A DNA stretch of 64,000 nucleotides from Caldilineaceae bacterium (lineage in GTDB: Bacteria > Chloroflexota > Anaerolineae > Caldilineales > Caldilineaceae), in NCBI GenBank assembly GCA_026645575.1, contig JAPKMW010000019.1:1-64000 (forward strand), written 5' to 3'. The position numbers and the translations under genes were made by a program. Positions within the stretch are counted from its first letter, which is position 1, and every line of letters starts with the position of its first letter. Positions 24,273 to 32,268 of this stretch are shown here, piece by piece. The notes beneath the pieces are model-generated. The model did no database searches. It saw only the letters and a program-made list of their open reading frames with translations, and was not told where the DNA came from.

Positions 24273-25919
24273 TTAGCCCCCATGCGCGGCCCGCACCCGC
24301 TGATGCAACTTTTCCGTCTGGATCCAAGCCGCCTGCACGGCGCCCTCCAGCCAGCCGCCAAGATGACTGAGCGCTTCGCTCACCAGGTAGAAACGGCCGT
24401 CCGGTTCGAGCAGACGGGGGTAGTACTGCTCGCGTGTGCGGTCAGTATAGGTGGACCAGCCACCAAGAATATAGGGCACGCGATGCCAGGCTACCGAAAA
24501 GCCATTTTCAAAATGCTCCCGATATTGGGGGTGGATCCGGCTGCCAAAGTTCAGCGCGAGTTCAATCCGTTCTTGGATCGGCAGGTTGCTCACCTCAATG
24601 GCCTCCAGCCCTGTATTGTAGTAGCCCTGAATAATGCCTTTCTGCCCGTGATAGCCGGAGGAGGGGTAGGCGATGCTGCCGATGATGGGGACATTGGTGC
24701 GAGTCACGCCGCCGTAGATCTGCTCATCCTCTTCCCAGAAGCGCCGGTTAAATTGCAGACCAATCTTGCCGGCAGTTTGATAGGGAACATTGCGAATGGC
24801 TTCGGCCATGGCCGAGTCAAAATCTGCCGCAATGATGGGCAGGATGGTAGGCGGGATATTGATAACACAATAATCGCCGGTAATTTCACGATTCTCCCCC
24901 GACGGCAGATGTTGGTAGACGACGCGCACGCCATTTTCATCCTGGCGGATCTCGCGCACTTCGGCCTGGTAGATAAAGCGGTCGGCGCCAATGGCGTCGG
25001 CCATTGCATAAGCGAGCCGGTCCATGCCGCCCGTTGGGTGCAACATGGTCATCTGCTGCGTATAGGCCGCCACCGAGCCGAGGTAGGTTCCCTGGGCGTC
25101 CATCAATTCGGCGGCATAGGGCAGGAGATCGGCCAGGGGGATCGGTTCGAGCGGTTCACCCGACTGCAGACCGGCGCCCGGCGGCCTAACATACCCGGCG
25201 CGGGCTGAACCGGTAAAGCGGAACTCATCATCCAACAGCCGCTCATTGCGTAGATACTCCTGCAACTGTTCGACATGTTCGCTGGTCAGCTCCTCGGCTA
25301 ACTGTCCATTTTGGGCGAACTTAGCCAGCAGTTCGCCGGTATGACCGCCCATATTGACATCGATCACCCGCTGGCGGATGGGGCGACCGGCCAGCGGGCC
25401 GAAATCCCCTTCGACATAGGCGTAGTTGGCCGCCTGGTAATTCACCAATACTTCAAGGGGGACATGGAGCGTGCGGCAGTAGTTCAGCACGGCGGTATGA
25501 TGATGAGGAATTCGCCAGGGGCCAGGGTTGAAGTATTGCCCCTCATCAAATGCGCAAACCTGCCGTTCGCCGCCATGTTCGGTGAGGACATCGCCCCGGC
25601 GCACCGTCCAGTTATGGCCGCCAGGGCGGTCGCGCGCCTCAAGAATCTGGATGGCATAGCCTAACTTGCTCAACTCATAGGCTGCGGTCAACCCGGCCAT
25701 CCCGGCGCCCAGAACGAGAACCCGCACACCGTTGACTTGCCCATCCAGCGGGGGTAGGGTTTGCCGGGTGGGCGGTTTGGCCATGCCCCAGGCATCGAGG
25801 GTAGCCCAAACGGCGCCGGCGCCGCCGGCGGCGGCAACGCTATGTAAAAACTGGCGCCGGGTCAACTGACGGGGGTCGGATTGACGGCTCTGTTGGCGAT
25901 GATGTTGCGCCTGCTTCAT
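24273..25919 (-). CDS. Tat-exported FAD-dependent amine oxidase
   Basis: 548 residues beginning with a twin-arginine signal (LTRRQFLHSVAAAGGAG). The FAD-binding Rossmann motif is VLVLGAGMAGLTAAYEL followed by ILEARDRPGGH, and the closing dinucleotide loop is FYLVSEALSHLGGWLEGAVQ. These define the flavin amine oxidase family (monoamine, polyamine and L-amino-acid oxidases). ATG 25919 follows GAGGAG. Tat export implies cofactor loading before secretion. The substrate cannot be told. It sits inside the cytochrome operon, so it may feed electrons to cytochromes instead of oxygen. Confidence 0.87.
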   Translation of the reverse strand: MKQAQHHRQQSRQSDPRQLTRRQFLHSVAAAGGAGAVWATLDAWGMAKPPTRQTLPPLDGQVNGVRVLVLGAGMAGLTAAYELSKLGYAIQILEARDRPGGHNWTVRRGDVLTEHGGERQVCAFDEGQYFNPGPWRIPHHHTAVLNYCRTLHVPLEVLVNYQAANYAYVEGDFGPLAGRPIRQRVIDVNMGGHTGELLAKFAQNGQLAEELTSEHVEQLQEYLRNERLLDDEFRFTGSARAGYVRPPGAGLQSGEPLEPIPLADLLPYAAELMDAQGTYLGSVAAYTQQMTMLHPTGGMDRLAYAMADAIGADRFIYQAEVREIRQDENGVRVVYQHLPSGENREITGDYCVINIPPTILPIIAADFDSAMAEAIRNVPYQTAGKIGLQFNRRFWEEDEQIYGGVTRTNVPIIGSIAYPSSGYHGQKGIIQGYYNTGLEAIEVSNLPIQERIELALNFGSRIHPQYREHFENGFSVAWHRVPYILGGWSTYTDRTREQYYPRLLEPDGRFYLVSEALSHLGGWLEGAVQAAWIQTEKLHQRVRAAHGG

Positions 25920-25969
25920 AAGCTGCTCCTCGCTTTGCTCCACAGTGACAGTCACGCGGTGGGATCGCC

Positions 25970-28900
25970 TCACCGGTCATTGTTCGCATCGATATCCGGG
26001 TTCGTCGTGCTGCTCTCTTCCAAGGCGCGCACTTGGGCTGCCTTAACCGGGGCCGCCTGGTTGCCCCAGGGATTGCGAATATAGGAGGTAATCGCCGCCA
26101 GCTCTTCGGCAGTCAGATCATTGCGAAAGCTGGGCATCCCCCCGCGCCCATGCAAAATGATGTTGACAACGGACGCCGGGTCTTCGGCGAGAACCAGGGG
26201 GTTGCCGGCCAGGGGCGGGTAGACGCCGTCCACCCCCTGACCGGCCGCTTGATGACAGGCGGCGCAGTAGCGGATGTACAGGTCACCGCCCATACGGACC
26301 AACTGTATTGGATCCGGTTCTGTCGTCGTCTCCTCGGCTACGGCTTCCTCTTCCTGCATCTCAACTTGCGGCGGCGCTGCTTCCTCCGGTTCCTCAGCTT
26401 CAGGGGGCATTTCTGCTGCGGGCGTTGCTTCATCTGCCGTCGGCGTCTCCGCTGCTGGCGTTGTTTCGGCGTCTGTTGGCGTCTCCGCTTCCGGGGTGTT
26501 TGCTGGCGTGGCCTCACCCTCCTCTGCCGGGGTAACGCCGTCCTGATCCTGGCTGATCTGCTCAACGCTGACGATGGAAGCGTCATTGTCCCAAGCATTG
26601 CGAATATAAGAGACAACGGCTGCAATCTCCTCATCACTCAAGCTGTCGCCAAAGGCCGGCATCTGGCCGCGACCCTCGTGGACAATGGCAATCGTTTCGC
26701 TGGGGTCTTCCGCGGTGACAAGTTGACTGCCGGCCAGCGCGGGGTAGCTGCTGGCGCCCTGGCCGTCATTTTGGTGACAGGAGGCGCATTGGGCGGCGTA
26801 GACCTCTTCGCCCATGCTGATCAGCTCCTCATTGTCGCCGGCAGTATCATCGGGTTCGGCTTCGGTTGCTGGGGGTGCTTCTTCCTCGGCCGGCGCGGCG
26901 GCCTCTGCTGCTGCCGGTGTAGCTTCCGCTGTTGGGGTTGTCTCCGCTTCAGGTGTCGCCTCGACTTCGGGTGTCGCTGCGGCGTCCGGTGTCGTCTGCG
27001 CCTCCGGCGTTGCCTCAGTCTCTGCTGCTGCCGTTTCACCGTCACGGACTTGCGTCACCTGGTCGATACTTACAATAGAGGCGCCATTTTCCCAGGCGTT
27101 GCGGATGTGGGAGACCACGGCGGCAATCGCCTGATCGTCAAGCCGGTTGGCAAAGGCCGGCATGTGACCGCGTCCTTGCAGCACAACGGCAATGGCGGCG
27201 CTGGGATTTTGGTTGGTCACCACGGGGTTGCCGGCCAGGGCGGGAAAGGCGCTTGTCCCCTGACCACTCAACTGGTGGCAAGCGGCGCAGTTGATCTGGT
27301 AGAGGCGATCACCGCTGGCGAGCAATTCCTCGTCACTGGGCGCGGTCGCTGCACCATTCGTCTCTGCCGCATCCGGTTCTGGGGTGGCTTCGGCGGCCGG
27401 TGTTGTCTCGGCGGCCGGGGTGGCCTCAGTTTCGGGCGGGGCGGCTGTCTCAGTCTCGGGCGTTGATTCCAGGGTGGCTTCGGTCTCTGTGGTGGTTTCT
27501 TCCTCGGCCGGCTGTACGGCATCTGTCTCCTCGGCGGTCGCGGTGGTCTCTTCGGTTGCCGGCGTTGCTTCCGCTTCGGCGTCCGATGTGGCCTCGGCGG
27601 CCATGGCGCCATCTTCTTCTGCTGCCGGCGTTGTCTCAGCCGCCGGCGCCGCGGCTTCACCCGTGCGGCTTTGCTGCACCTGATCAACATTCACCGCCGC
27701 GGCCTGGTTGCCCCAGGTGCTGCGGACATAGGAGAGGACGGCGGCAATCTCCTGGTTGGAAAGGTTGCCGGCAAAGGAGGGCATCTCACCGGGGCCTTGC
27801 AGCACAAGCATAATCGGTTCGGCTGGGTCTTCAGCCGTGGCAATGGCACTGCCGGCCAGCGCCGGATAGCGCTCTGTCCCTTGCCCATGTGGTTGATGAC
27901 AGGCGGCGCAGGCGGTGCGGTAAATTTCATCCCCCCGCACGGTCACGGCCATTGCGGCAGGAGCGGTTGGCGCCGGCGTTGCCTCGGCTTCCGGTGTTGC
28001 TTCCGGTTCGGGCGTGGCTTCTGTCTCTGGCGTTGCCTCGGCCTCCGGGGTGGCGTCGGCTTCAGGCGTTGGCTCGTCCGTTTCCGCCGGTGCGGCTGCA
28101 TCCGCCGGCTCTTCACTGATCTGCTCGACAGTCACGGCGGAAGCAGCATTGTCCCAGGCGGTGCGGATGTAGGAGACCACGGCTGCAATCTCTTCGTCTT
28201 CTAGGGTGTCGCTAAAGGCGGGCATCTGGCCACGACCCTCGTGGACAATGGTAATCGCTTCGCTGGGGTCTTCGGCGGTGACAAGCTCACTGCCGGCGAG
28301 GGCAGGGTAATTGCTGTTGCCCTGACCGTCATCTTGGTGACAGGAGGCGCATTGGGCGGCGTAGATCTCTTCGCCCATACTGATCAATTCTTCCTCGTCA
28401 CCGGTGGCTACCTCAGGGACGGCTTCGGTCTCTGCGGTGGTTTCCTCTTCGGTCGGCTGTACGGCTTCCTCCTCGGCCGGCGCTTCGGCCTCGGCGGTGG
28501 TCTCCCCGGTTTGTACCTGACTCACCTGTTCGACGCTGACGGGGGAGGCGTTGTTGTCCCAGGCGTTACGGATGAGGGAAGTGACGGCAGCCACCTCTTG
28601 ATCAGAGAGGGTGTCGGCAAAGGCGGGCATGTGACCTCGCCCATGCAAAATAATCTGAATTACGCCAGCGGGGTCTTCAGCAGTGACCATGCCGCTGCCG
28701 TCAAGGGCCGGAAAAGCGCTTGTGCCTTGCCCGTTGATTTGATGGCAAGAGGCGCAGTGAATGGCATAGACCTCTTCGCCGGCGCTGATCAGTTGCTGAT
28801 CCTGCGGCGTGAGGGCTTGGGCCTCTTCGGTGGTCGTCTCCTGCTCTTCCTCTGAGGCGGCCTCTGCGGTTGTTGCGTCTGCCGGCGTTGCCTCTGCCTC

Positions 28901-29536
28901 TGCCGCAGCGCTTTCACCTGCTTCCCCCTGTGCGACTTGCTCGACACTCACCGCTGAGGCATTGTTGTCCCAGGCATTGCGGATGTAGGAGACCACGGCT
29001 GCAATCTCTTCGTCTTCCAGAGTGTCGCTAAAGGCGGGCATCTGGCCGCGACCCTCGTGGACAATGGCAATCGCTTCACTGGGGTCTTCGGCGGTGACAA
29101 GCTCACTGCCGACGAGTGCGGGGTAGTTGCTGTCTCCCTGGCCGTCGCTCTGGTGACAGGATGCGCACTCGGCGGCATAGATCTCTTCGCCCGTGCTGAT
29201 CAATTCGTCTTCGTCACCAGCGGCTTCATCAGCAGCTTCATCAGCGGCGGCTTCTGTTTCAGCCTCATCGATGGTTTCTTCCTCGGCGGGTTGTACAGCT
29301 TCCTCCTCGGCGGGTTGTATGGCTTCGTCCGCCGCCGCCGCTTCGGCTTCGGTGGCCGCCGGTGATGGGGCGGCGGTCGGTGCGGCAACGGTCTCCTGGG
29401 CGCTGATTGCCGGTGTGGGCAACGGTTGACGCGGATCGATTGGGGTGGGTGTCGGCTCCTGGATAGCGGTGCAAGCCGCAACCAAAAATAGTGTGAAGAG
29501 TAACCCAATTCCAAGCCTTTGGGTGGATTGCATCAT
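25970..29536 (-). CDS. giant lipoprotein with seven tandem cytochrome c domains
   Basis: About 1188 residues from ATG 29536 (GGAGG upstream). Signal ends in lipobox LFLVAAC. Seven class I cytochrome c domains follow, each with CxxCH (CASCH four times, CAACH three times), a GQGxxxxPAL-type loop, the distal-Met motif GRGxMPxF (GPGEMPSF in domain 4) and a closing YIRxxWxN helix. The domains are separated by 40-110 residue linkers rich in Ala, Glu, Thr and Pro (ATPEAEATPE type) with almost no Lys or Arg, so strongly acidic. Domains 1, 3 and 6 are nearly identical, indicating recent internal duplication. Each unit resembles the mono-heme protein at 31305. I infer a surface electron wire linking dehydrogenases to oxidase. 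Confidence 0.92.
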   Translation of the reverse strand: MMQSTQRLGIGLLFTLFLVAACTAIQEPTPTPIDPRQPLPTPAISAQETVAAPTAAPSPAATEAEAAAADEAIQPAEEEAVQPAEEETIDEAETEAAADEAADEAAGDEDELISTGEEIYAAECASCHQSDGQGDSNYPALVGSELVTAEDPSEAIAIVHEGRGQMPAFSDTLEDEEIAAVVSYIRNAWDNNASAVSVEQVAQGEAGESAAAEAEATPADATTAEAASEEEQETTTEEAQALTPQDQQLISAGEEVYAIHCASCHQINGQGTSAFPALDGSGMVTAEDPAGVIQIILHGRGHMPAFADTLSDQEVAAVTSLIRNAWDNNASPVSVEQVSQVQTGETTAEAEAPAEEEAVQPTEEETTAETEAVPEVATGDEEELISMGEEIYAAQCASCHQDDGQGNSNYPALAGSELVTAEDPSEAITIVHEGRGQMPAFSDTLEDEEIAAVVSYIRTAWDNAASAVTVEQISEEPADAAAPAETDEPTPEADATPEAEATPETEATPEPEATPEAEATPAPTAPAAMAVTVRGDEIYRTACAACHQPHGQGTERYPALAGSAIATAEDPAEPIMLVLQGPGEMPSFAGNLSNQEIAAVLSYVRSTWGNQAAAVNVDQVQQSRTGEAAAPAAETTPAAEEDGAMAAEATSDAEAEATPATEETTATAEETDAVQPAEEETTTETEATLESTPETETAAPPETEATPAAETTPAAEATPEPDAAETNGAATAPSDEELLASGDRLYQINCAACHQLSGQGTSAFPALAGNPVVTNQNPSAAIAVVLQGRGHMPAFANRLDDQAIAAVVSHIRNAWENGASIVSIDQVTQVRDGETAAAETEATPEAQTTPDAAATPEVEATPEAETTPTAEATPAAAEAAAPAEEEAPPATEAEPDDTAGDNEELISMGEEVYAAQCASCHQNDGQGASSYPALAGSQLVTAEDPSETIAIVHEGRGQMPAFGDSLSDEEIAAVVSYIRNAWDNDASIVSVEQISQDQDGVTPAEEGEATPANTPEAETPTDAETTPAAETPTADEATPAAEMPPEAEEPEEAAPPQVEMQEEEAVAEETTTEPDPIQLVRMGGDLYIRYCAACHQAAGQGVDGVYPPLAGNPLVLAEDPASVVNIILHGRGGMPSFRNDLTAEELAAITSYIRNPWGNQAAPVKAAQVRALEESSTTNPDIDANNDR

Positions 29537-29585
29537 CAGTTTCCTCCTATCCCTACAGGGTTGTTGCTGTGACAAACGCGCTCGT

Positions 29586-31286
29586 CTATGGTGTTGGCGT
29601 CGGCGTTTCGTCCGGCGGCGTTGCACCGGCGGCGCCTAGCCGCAAAGCCATCAAGACGGGGCGCGACCCAATGCCCACCGGAAAGATGATGGTGTCCCCG
29701 GCGACAGCGGGCCAGGCGATGATGCCGCCGGGCGCTGCAAACTCCCAGACAATCGCGCCGTTTTCGCGCGCCAGGGCATAAATGGTGCCGTCAAAGAGGG
29801 CGGTAAAGACGAGATCATTGACCACCGTGGCGCCGGCAAAACCACCGGGGGCGTCAAAGGTGGTGTTCCAGAGAATCTCACCGCTATTCACGTCCACCGC
29901 CACCAGTTCGCTTGTGCCTTCCGGCAACTGGGTGCGCCCGGTGGCATTGGCGACGGCTTCGGTGCCGTCCACCGCATCAAAGCCGGTGGCAGTGTAGGGG
30001 GTGGGTAGGTTAAGCACCGCCGCATAGACAACACCGTCGGCCAGGGCCATCGGTGTCTCAATGCCGCCCCAAACCCCCGGATAGACGGTGACGACCTCGC
30101 CCAGGGGGACGGCTTCCAATTCGTCATTGTCGTGGATGCCCACGGGTGTATTCCAGACGGTTTCACCGCTTTGGCGGTCCATGGCGACTACGCGACCGAC
30201 CTTCCCGCCGCCGATGACAAGCGCCCGTTCCTGGCCGTCAATGGTGGCGGTGGCGAGAAGCGGGGGCGCCTGAAAATCGAGGTCAAAGAGGTCGCGCGGC
30301 TTGACCTGGTTGTACCACAACAGTTCCCCCTGATCATGGCTCAACGCAACAACGGCGTTGGTGTAGAGATTGGGGCCGGGGCGACTGGCGGCATTGGGGT
30401 AGTCGATAATGCCGGGGAAGGGGGCCGGGTTGCCGGTGCCCCAGAAGGTGACGCCGGTTTCGGTATCAATCGCGGGCGGATACCAGACGCCGCCGCCGCC
30501 ATTGATTTCCGGGTTGCCCCAGAAGCCCTCCTCCACGACTTGAAAGCTCCAGGCAATCTCACCGGTTGCCTCGTGGATGGCGTAAATATGACCACTGGCG
30601 CCGGCCGCATAGCCGCGGCGCGACTGGACCTGCCCGATCTCGGCATCCACGGCGCCGGCCACGGCGGCGGTAAAGAGATAGCCGCCATAGGCATAGGGTT
30701 GTTGGGCGCCGGTTGGCCCGGCCAACTGGGTTGCCCACACTTCTTCCCCGGTTTGCAGGTCGAGGGCATGGATCGTATTCTCGCCACCCTGGGCAAAGAG
30801 CTTGCCCCAGCCGATGGCCGGTCCGTTGGGGCCAATCACTCCCTCATTGAAAGGATGCTCCCAGATCACCGCGCCGCTCTGAAAATCGAGGGCGTAGACA
30901 TTGCTTTGCAGGTCTTGGAAATAGACAATGCCGTTGGCGATCAGGGGGTTGGAGGCCGCGCCGCCATAGCTGCCAATGCCGGGTATCGGAAAGGTCCAGG
31001 CAATGCCCAGTTCATCGATATTGGCGGCGTTGATGGCTGCGTCGGTCGTGGCGCGCGTGTTCTGATAGTCGCGGTTGGAGAGCGGCCACTCGGCTGCATA
31101 GCGTTCGATCTCCGGTGGAATGGTTGGGGCGGCCACGGCGGGGGTTGCGGCCGGCGTGACAATGACGCCGGGGGTGTCCATGGGCGTGGGGGCAGGGGTC
31201 GTCTCCGCTTGACCAGGCTGACAACCGACGAGGGTAAAGATCAGCACCGCCCAAAGCCACGGGCGTGTATGGATGGACAACATCAT
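29586..31286 (-). CDS. PQQ-type beta-propeller lipoprotein, second paralog
   Basis: 566 residues, lipobox LIFTLVGC, then a Thr/Pro linker and a full quinoprotein propeller: RDYQNTRATTDAAINAANID, IVYFQDLQSNVYALDFQSGA, GPNGPAIGWGKLFAQ, several blades ending ALDxxTGExxW, and IIAWPAVAGDTIIFPVGIG. It is very similar to the 15574-17352 product along its length. It lies 18 bases after the mono-heme cytochrome gene and 49 bases before the hepta-heme gene, all in one direction, so an operon in which it reduces these cytochromes is likely. Substrate is unknown. Confidence 0.83.
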   Translation of the reverse strand: MMLSIHTRPWLWAVLIFTLVGCQPGQAETTPAPTPMDTPGVIVTPAATPAVAAPTIPPEIERYAAEWPLSNRDYQNTRATTDAAINAANIDELGIAWTFPIPGIGSYGGAASNPLIANGIVYFQDLQSNVYALDFQSGAVIWEHPFNEGVIGPNGPAIGWGKLFAQGGENTIHALDLQTGEEVWATQLAGPTGAQQPYAYGGYLFTAAVAGAVDAEIGQVQSRRGYAAGASGHIYAIHEATGEIAWSFQVVEEGFWGNPEINGGGGVWYPPAIDTETGVTFWGTGNPAPFPGIIDYPNAASRPGPNLYTNAVVALSHDQGELLWYNQVKPRDLFDLDFQAPPLLATATIDGQERALVIGGGKVGRVVAMDRQSGETVWNTPVGIHDNDELEAVPLGEVVTVYPGVWGGIETPMALADGVVYAAVLNLPTPYTATGFDAVDGTEAVANATGRTQLPEGTSELVAVDVNSGEILWNTTFDAPGGFAGATVVNDLVFTALFDGTIYALARENGAIVWEFAAPGGIIAWPAVAGDTIIFPVGIGSRPVLMALRLGAAGATPPDETPTPTP

Positions 31287-31304
31287 CGTTGAATTCTCCC
31301 TTGC

Positions 31305-31751
31305 TCAATTACTTTGCACCTGTTTCGGCAGGACAATTGATCCTTCATTGCCCCAAGCGTTGCGAATATAGGAAATTACTGCGGCGCCCTCTTCACTGTC
31401 CAGTGTGCCGCGAAAGGCGGGCATGGAGCCGCGCCCGTTGATAATCACATCGATCATGGGCGATGGATCATGCAAGGTGACGACGGGGTTGCCGGCCAGC
31501 GGCGGGAATAGCCCTTCGGCGCCGCCGCCGTCGATTTGGTGACATTGGGCGCAATTGGTCACGTAGAGCGGCTCCCCCTCGCTGATCACCTGCGCCGGCT
31601 CAACGCCGAACGTGCAGGCGCTCAACCCGACTAAGGCAAGCGTCCACAGCAGGAAGCGCCACCCTGGCCACTGCCAAAACAGGACAAAGGGGGACGCTGT
31701 ATACTGCTGTCTGGGTCGGTGAGATGGCTGGAAGTTCAAGCTTTGCTCCAT
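31305..31751 (-). CDS. mono-heme cytochrome c lipoprotein
   Basis: 148 residues: hydrophobic signal with lipobox LALVGLSAC, then a single class I domain with NCAQCHQIDGGGAEGLFPPL, distal Met in GRGSMPAFRGTL, and SYIRNAWGN. It is the intact counterpart of the frameshifted gene at 17481 and is close to the repeating unit of the hepta-heme protein. It is located between the oxidase genes and the PQQ gene, which fits an electron carrier from quinoprotein to oxidase. The first 25 residues before the hydrophobic stretch are unusually long; a later start cannot be excluded. Confidence 0.88.
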   Translation of the reverse strand: MEQSLNFQPSHRPRQQYTASPFVLFWQWPGWRFLLWTLALVGLSACTFGVEPAQVISEGEPLYVTNCAQCHQIDGGGAEGLFPPLAGNPVVTLHDPSPMIDVIINGRGSMPAFRGTLDSEEGAAVISYIRNAWGNEGSIVLPKQVQSN

Positions 31752-31767
31752 TCGGTCTATTCAACAG

Positions 31768-32166
31768 TTACTCACATAACGGCATAAGTAAGGTCGGAAT
31801 GAGCGAGATGAGAATGGACAGTAAGAAGATGCCATTCAATACGATTCCGGCATAGGCCATAAAGCGAAACCGGCCGGCCGGTTCGCTTCCATTACCCCGA
31901 CGCAACTGCTGCCAATTGCGGTAGGCGACAATACCGGCGTAGGACACCAACAAGATGGAAAGCACCGTCAGCCCGATGACGATCCAACGGGAGAGGGTAT
32001 AGCCGTTCCACACGGCTTGGAAGAGACCTCGCTCACAGGCGAGTGACGAGAGCATATAGCTGATGATGAGGTGAAGGCTCCAAACCACAGCCCCCGTTGC
32101 CAGACTATACCAGAGTTGGCGCAGGCTCACGGCGTGATAGACATGGGCTTCATGTTGGGCGACCAT
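31768..32166 (-). CDS. small membrane protein of the oxidase cluster, second paralog
   Basis: 132 residues from ATG 32166 (AAGGAG 7 bases upstream). Three to four predicted membrane spans: SLATGAVVWSLHLIISYMLS, then a second ending SILLVSYAGIVAYR, and the terminal FMAYAGIVLNGIFLLSILIS. It shares order, size and the AGRFRFM segment with the 9904-10359 product and, like it, follows the subunit I-III gene. The conserved pairing suggests a small oxidase subunit or maturation factor. No named family recognised. Confidence 0.72.
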   Translation of the reverse strand: MVAQHEAHVYHAVSLRQLWYSLATGAVVWSLHLIISYMLSSLACERGLFQAVWNGYTLSRWIVIGLTVLSILLVSYAGIVAYRNWQQLRRGNGSEPAGRFRFMAYAGIVLNGIFLLSILISLIPTLLMPLCE

Positions 32167-32181
32167 CAGACGACTCCTTCT

Positions 32182-32268
32182 AAAGGGTGCGTACCACATT
32201 GGGGGAATTGCACCGGACGCTTTAGATTGTCCTATCTGCAATTCCCCAAAATGGGACGCACCCCTTCT
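32182..32268. repeat. imperfect inverted repeat between oxidase gene and small membrane gene
   Basis: Arms of about 29 bases (32183-32211 and 32238-32266) with core GGGTGCGT...GGGGAATTGC and its complement. It overlaps the 3' end of coxA-coxC by two bases and may tune downstream expression. Confidence 0.6.

Noticed and set aside
26033..27466. A 477-codon + strand open frame, Gly/Arg/Cys-rich
   Set aside because: It is the antisense of the hepta-heme gene. The repetitive Ala/Glu/Thr/Pro codons remove stops on the opposite strand; no signal, RBS or family pattern.
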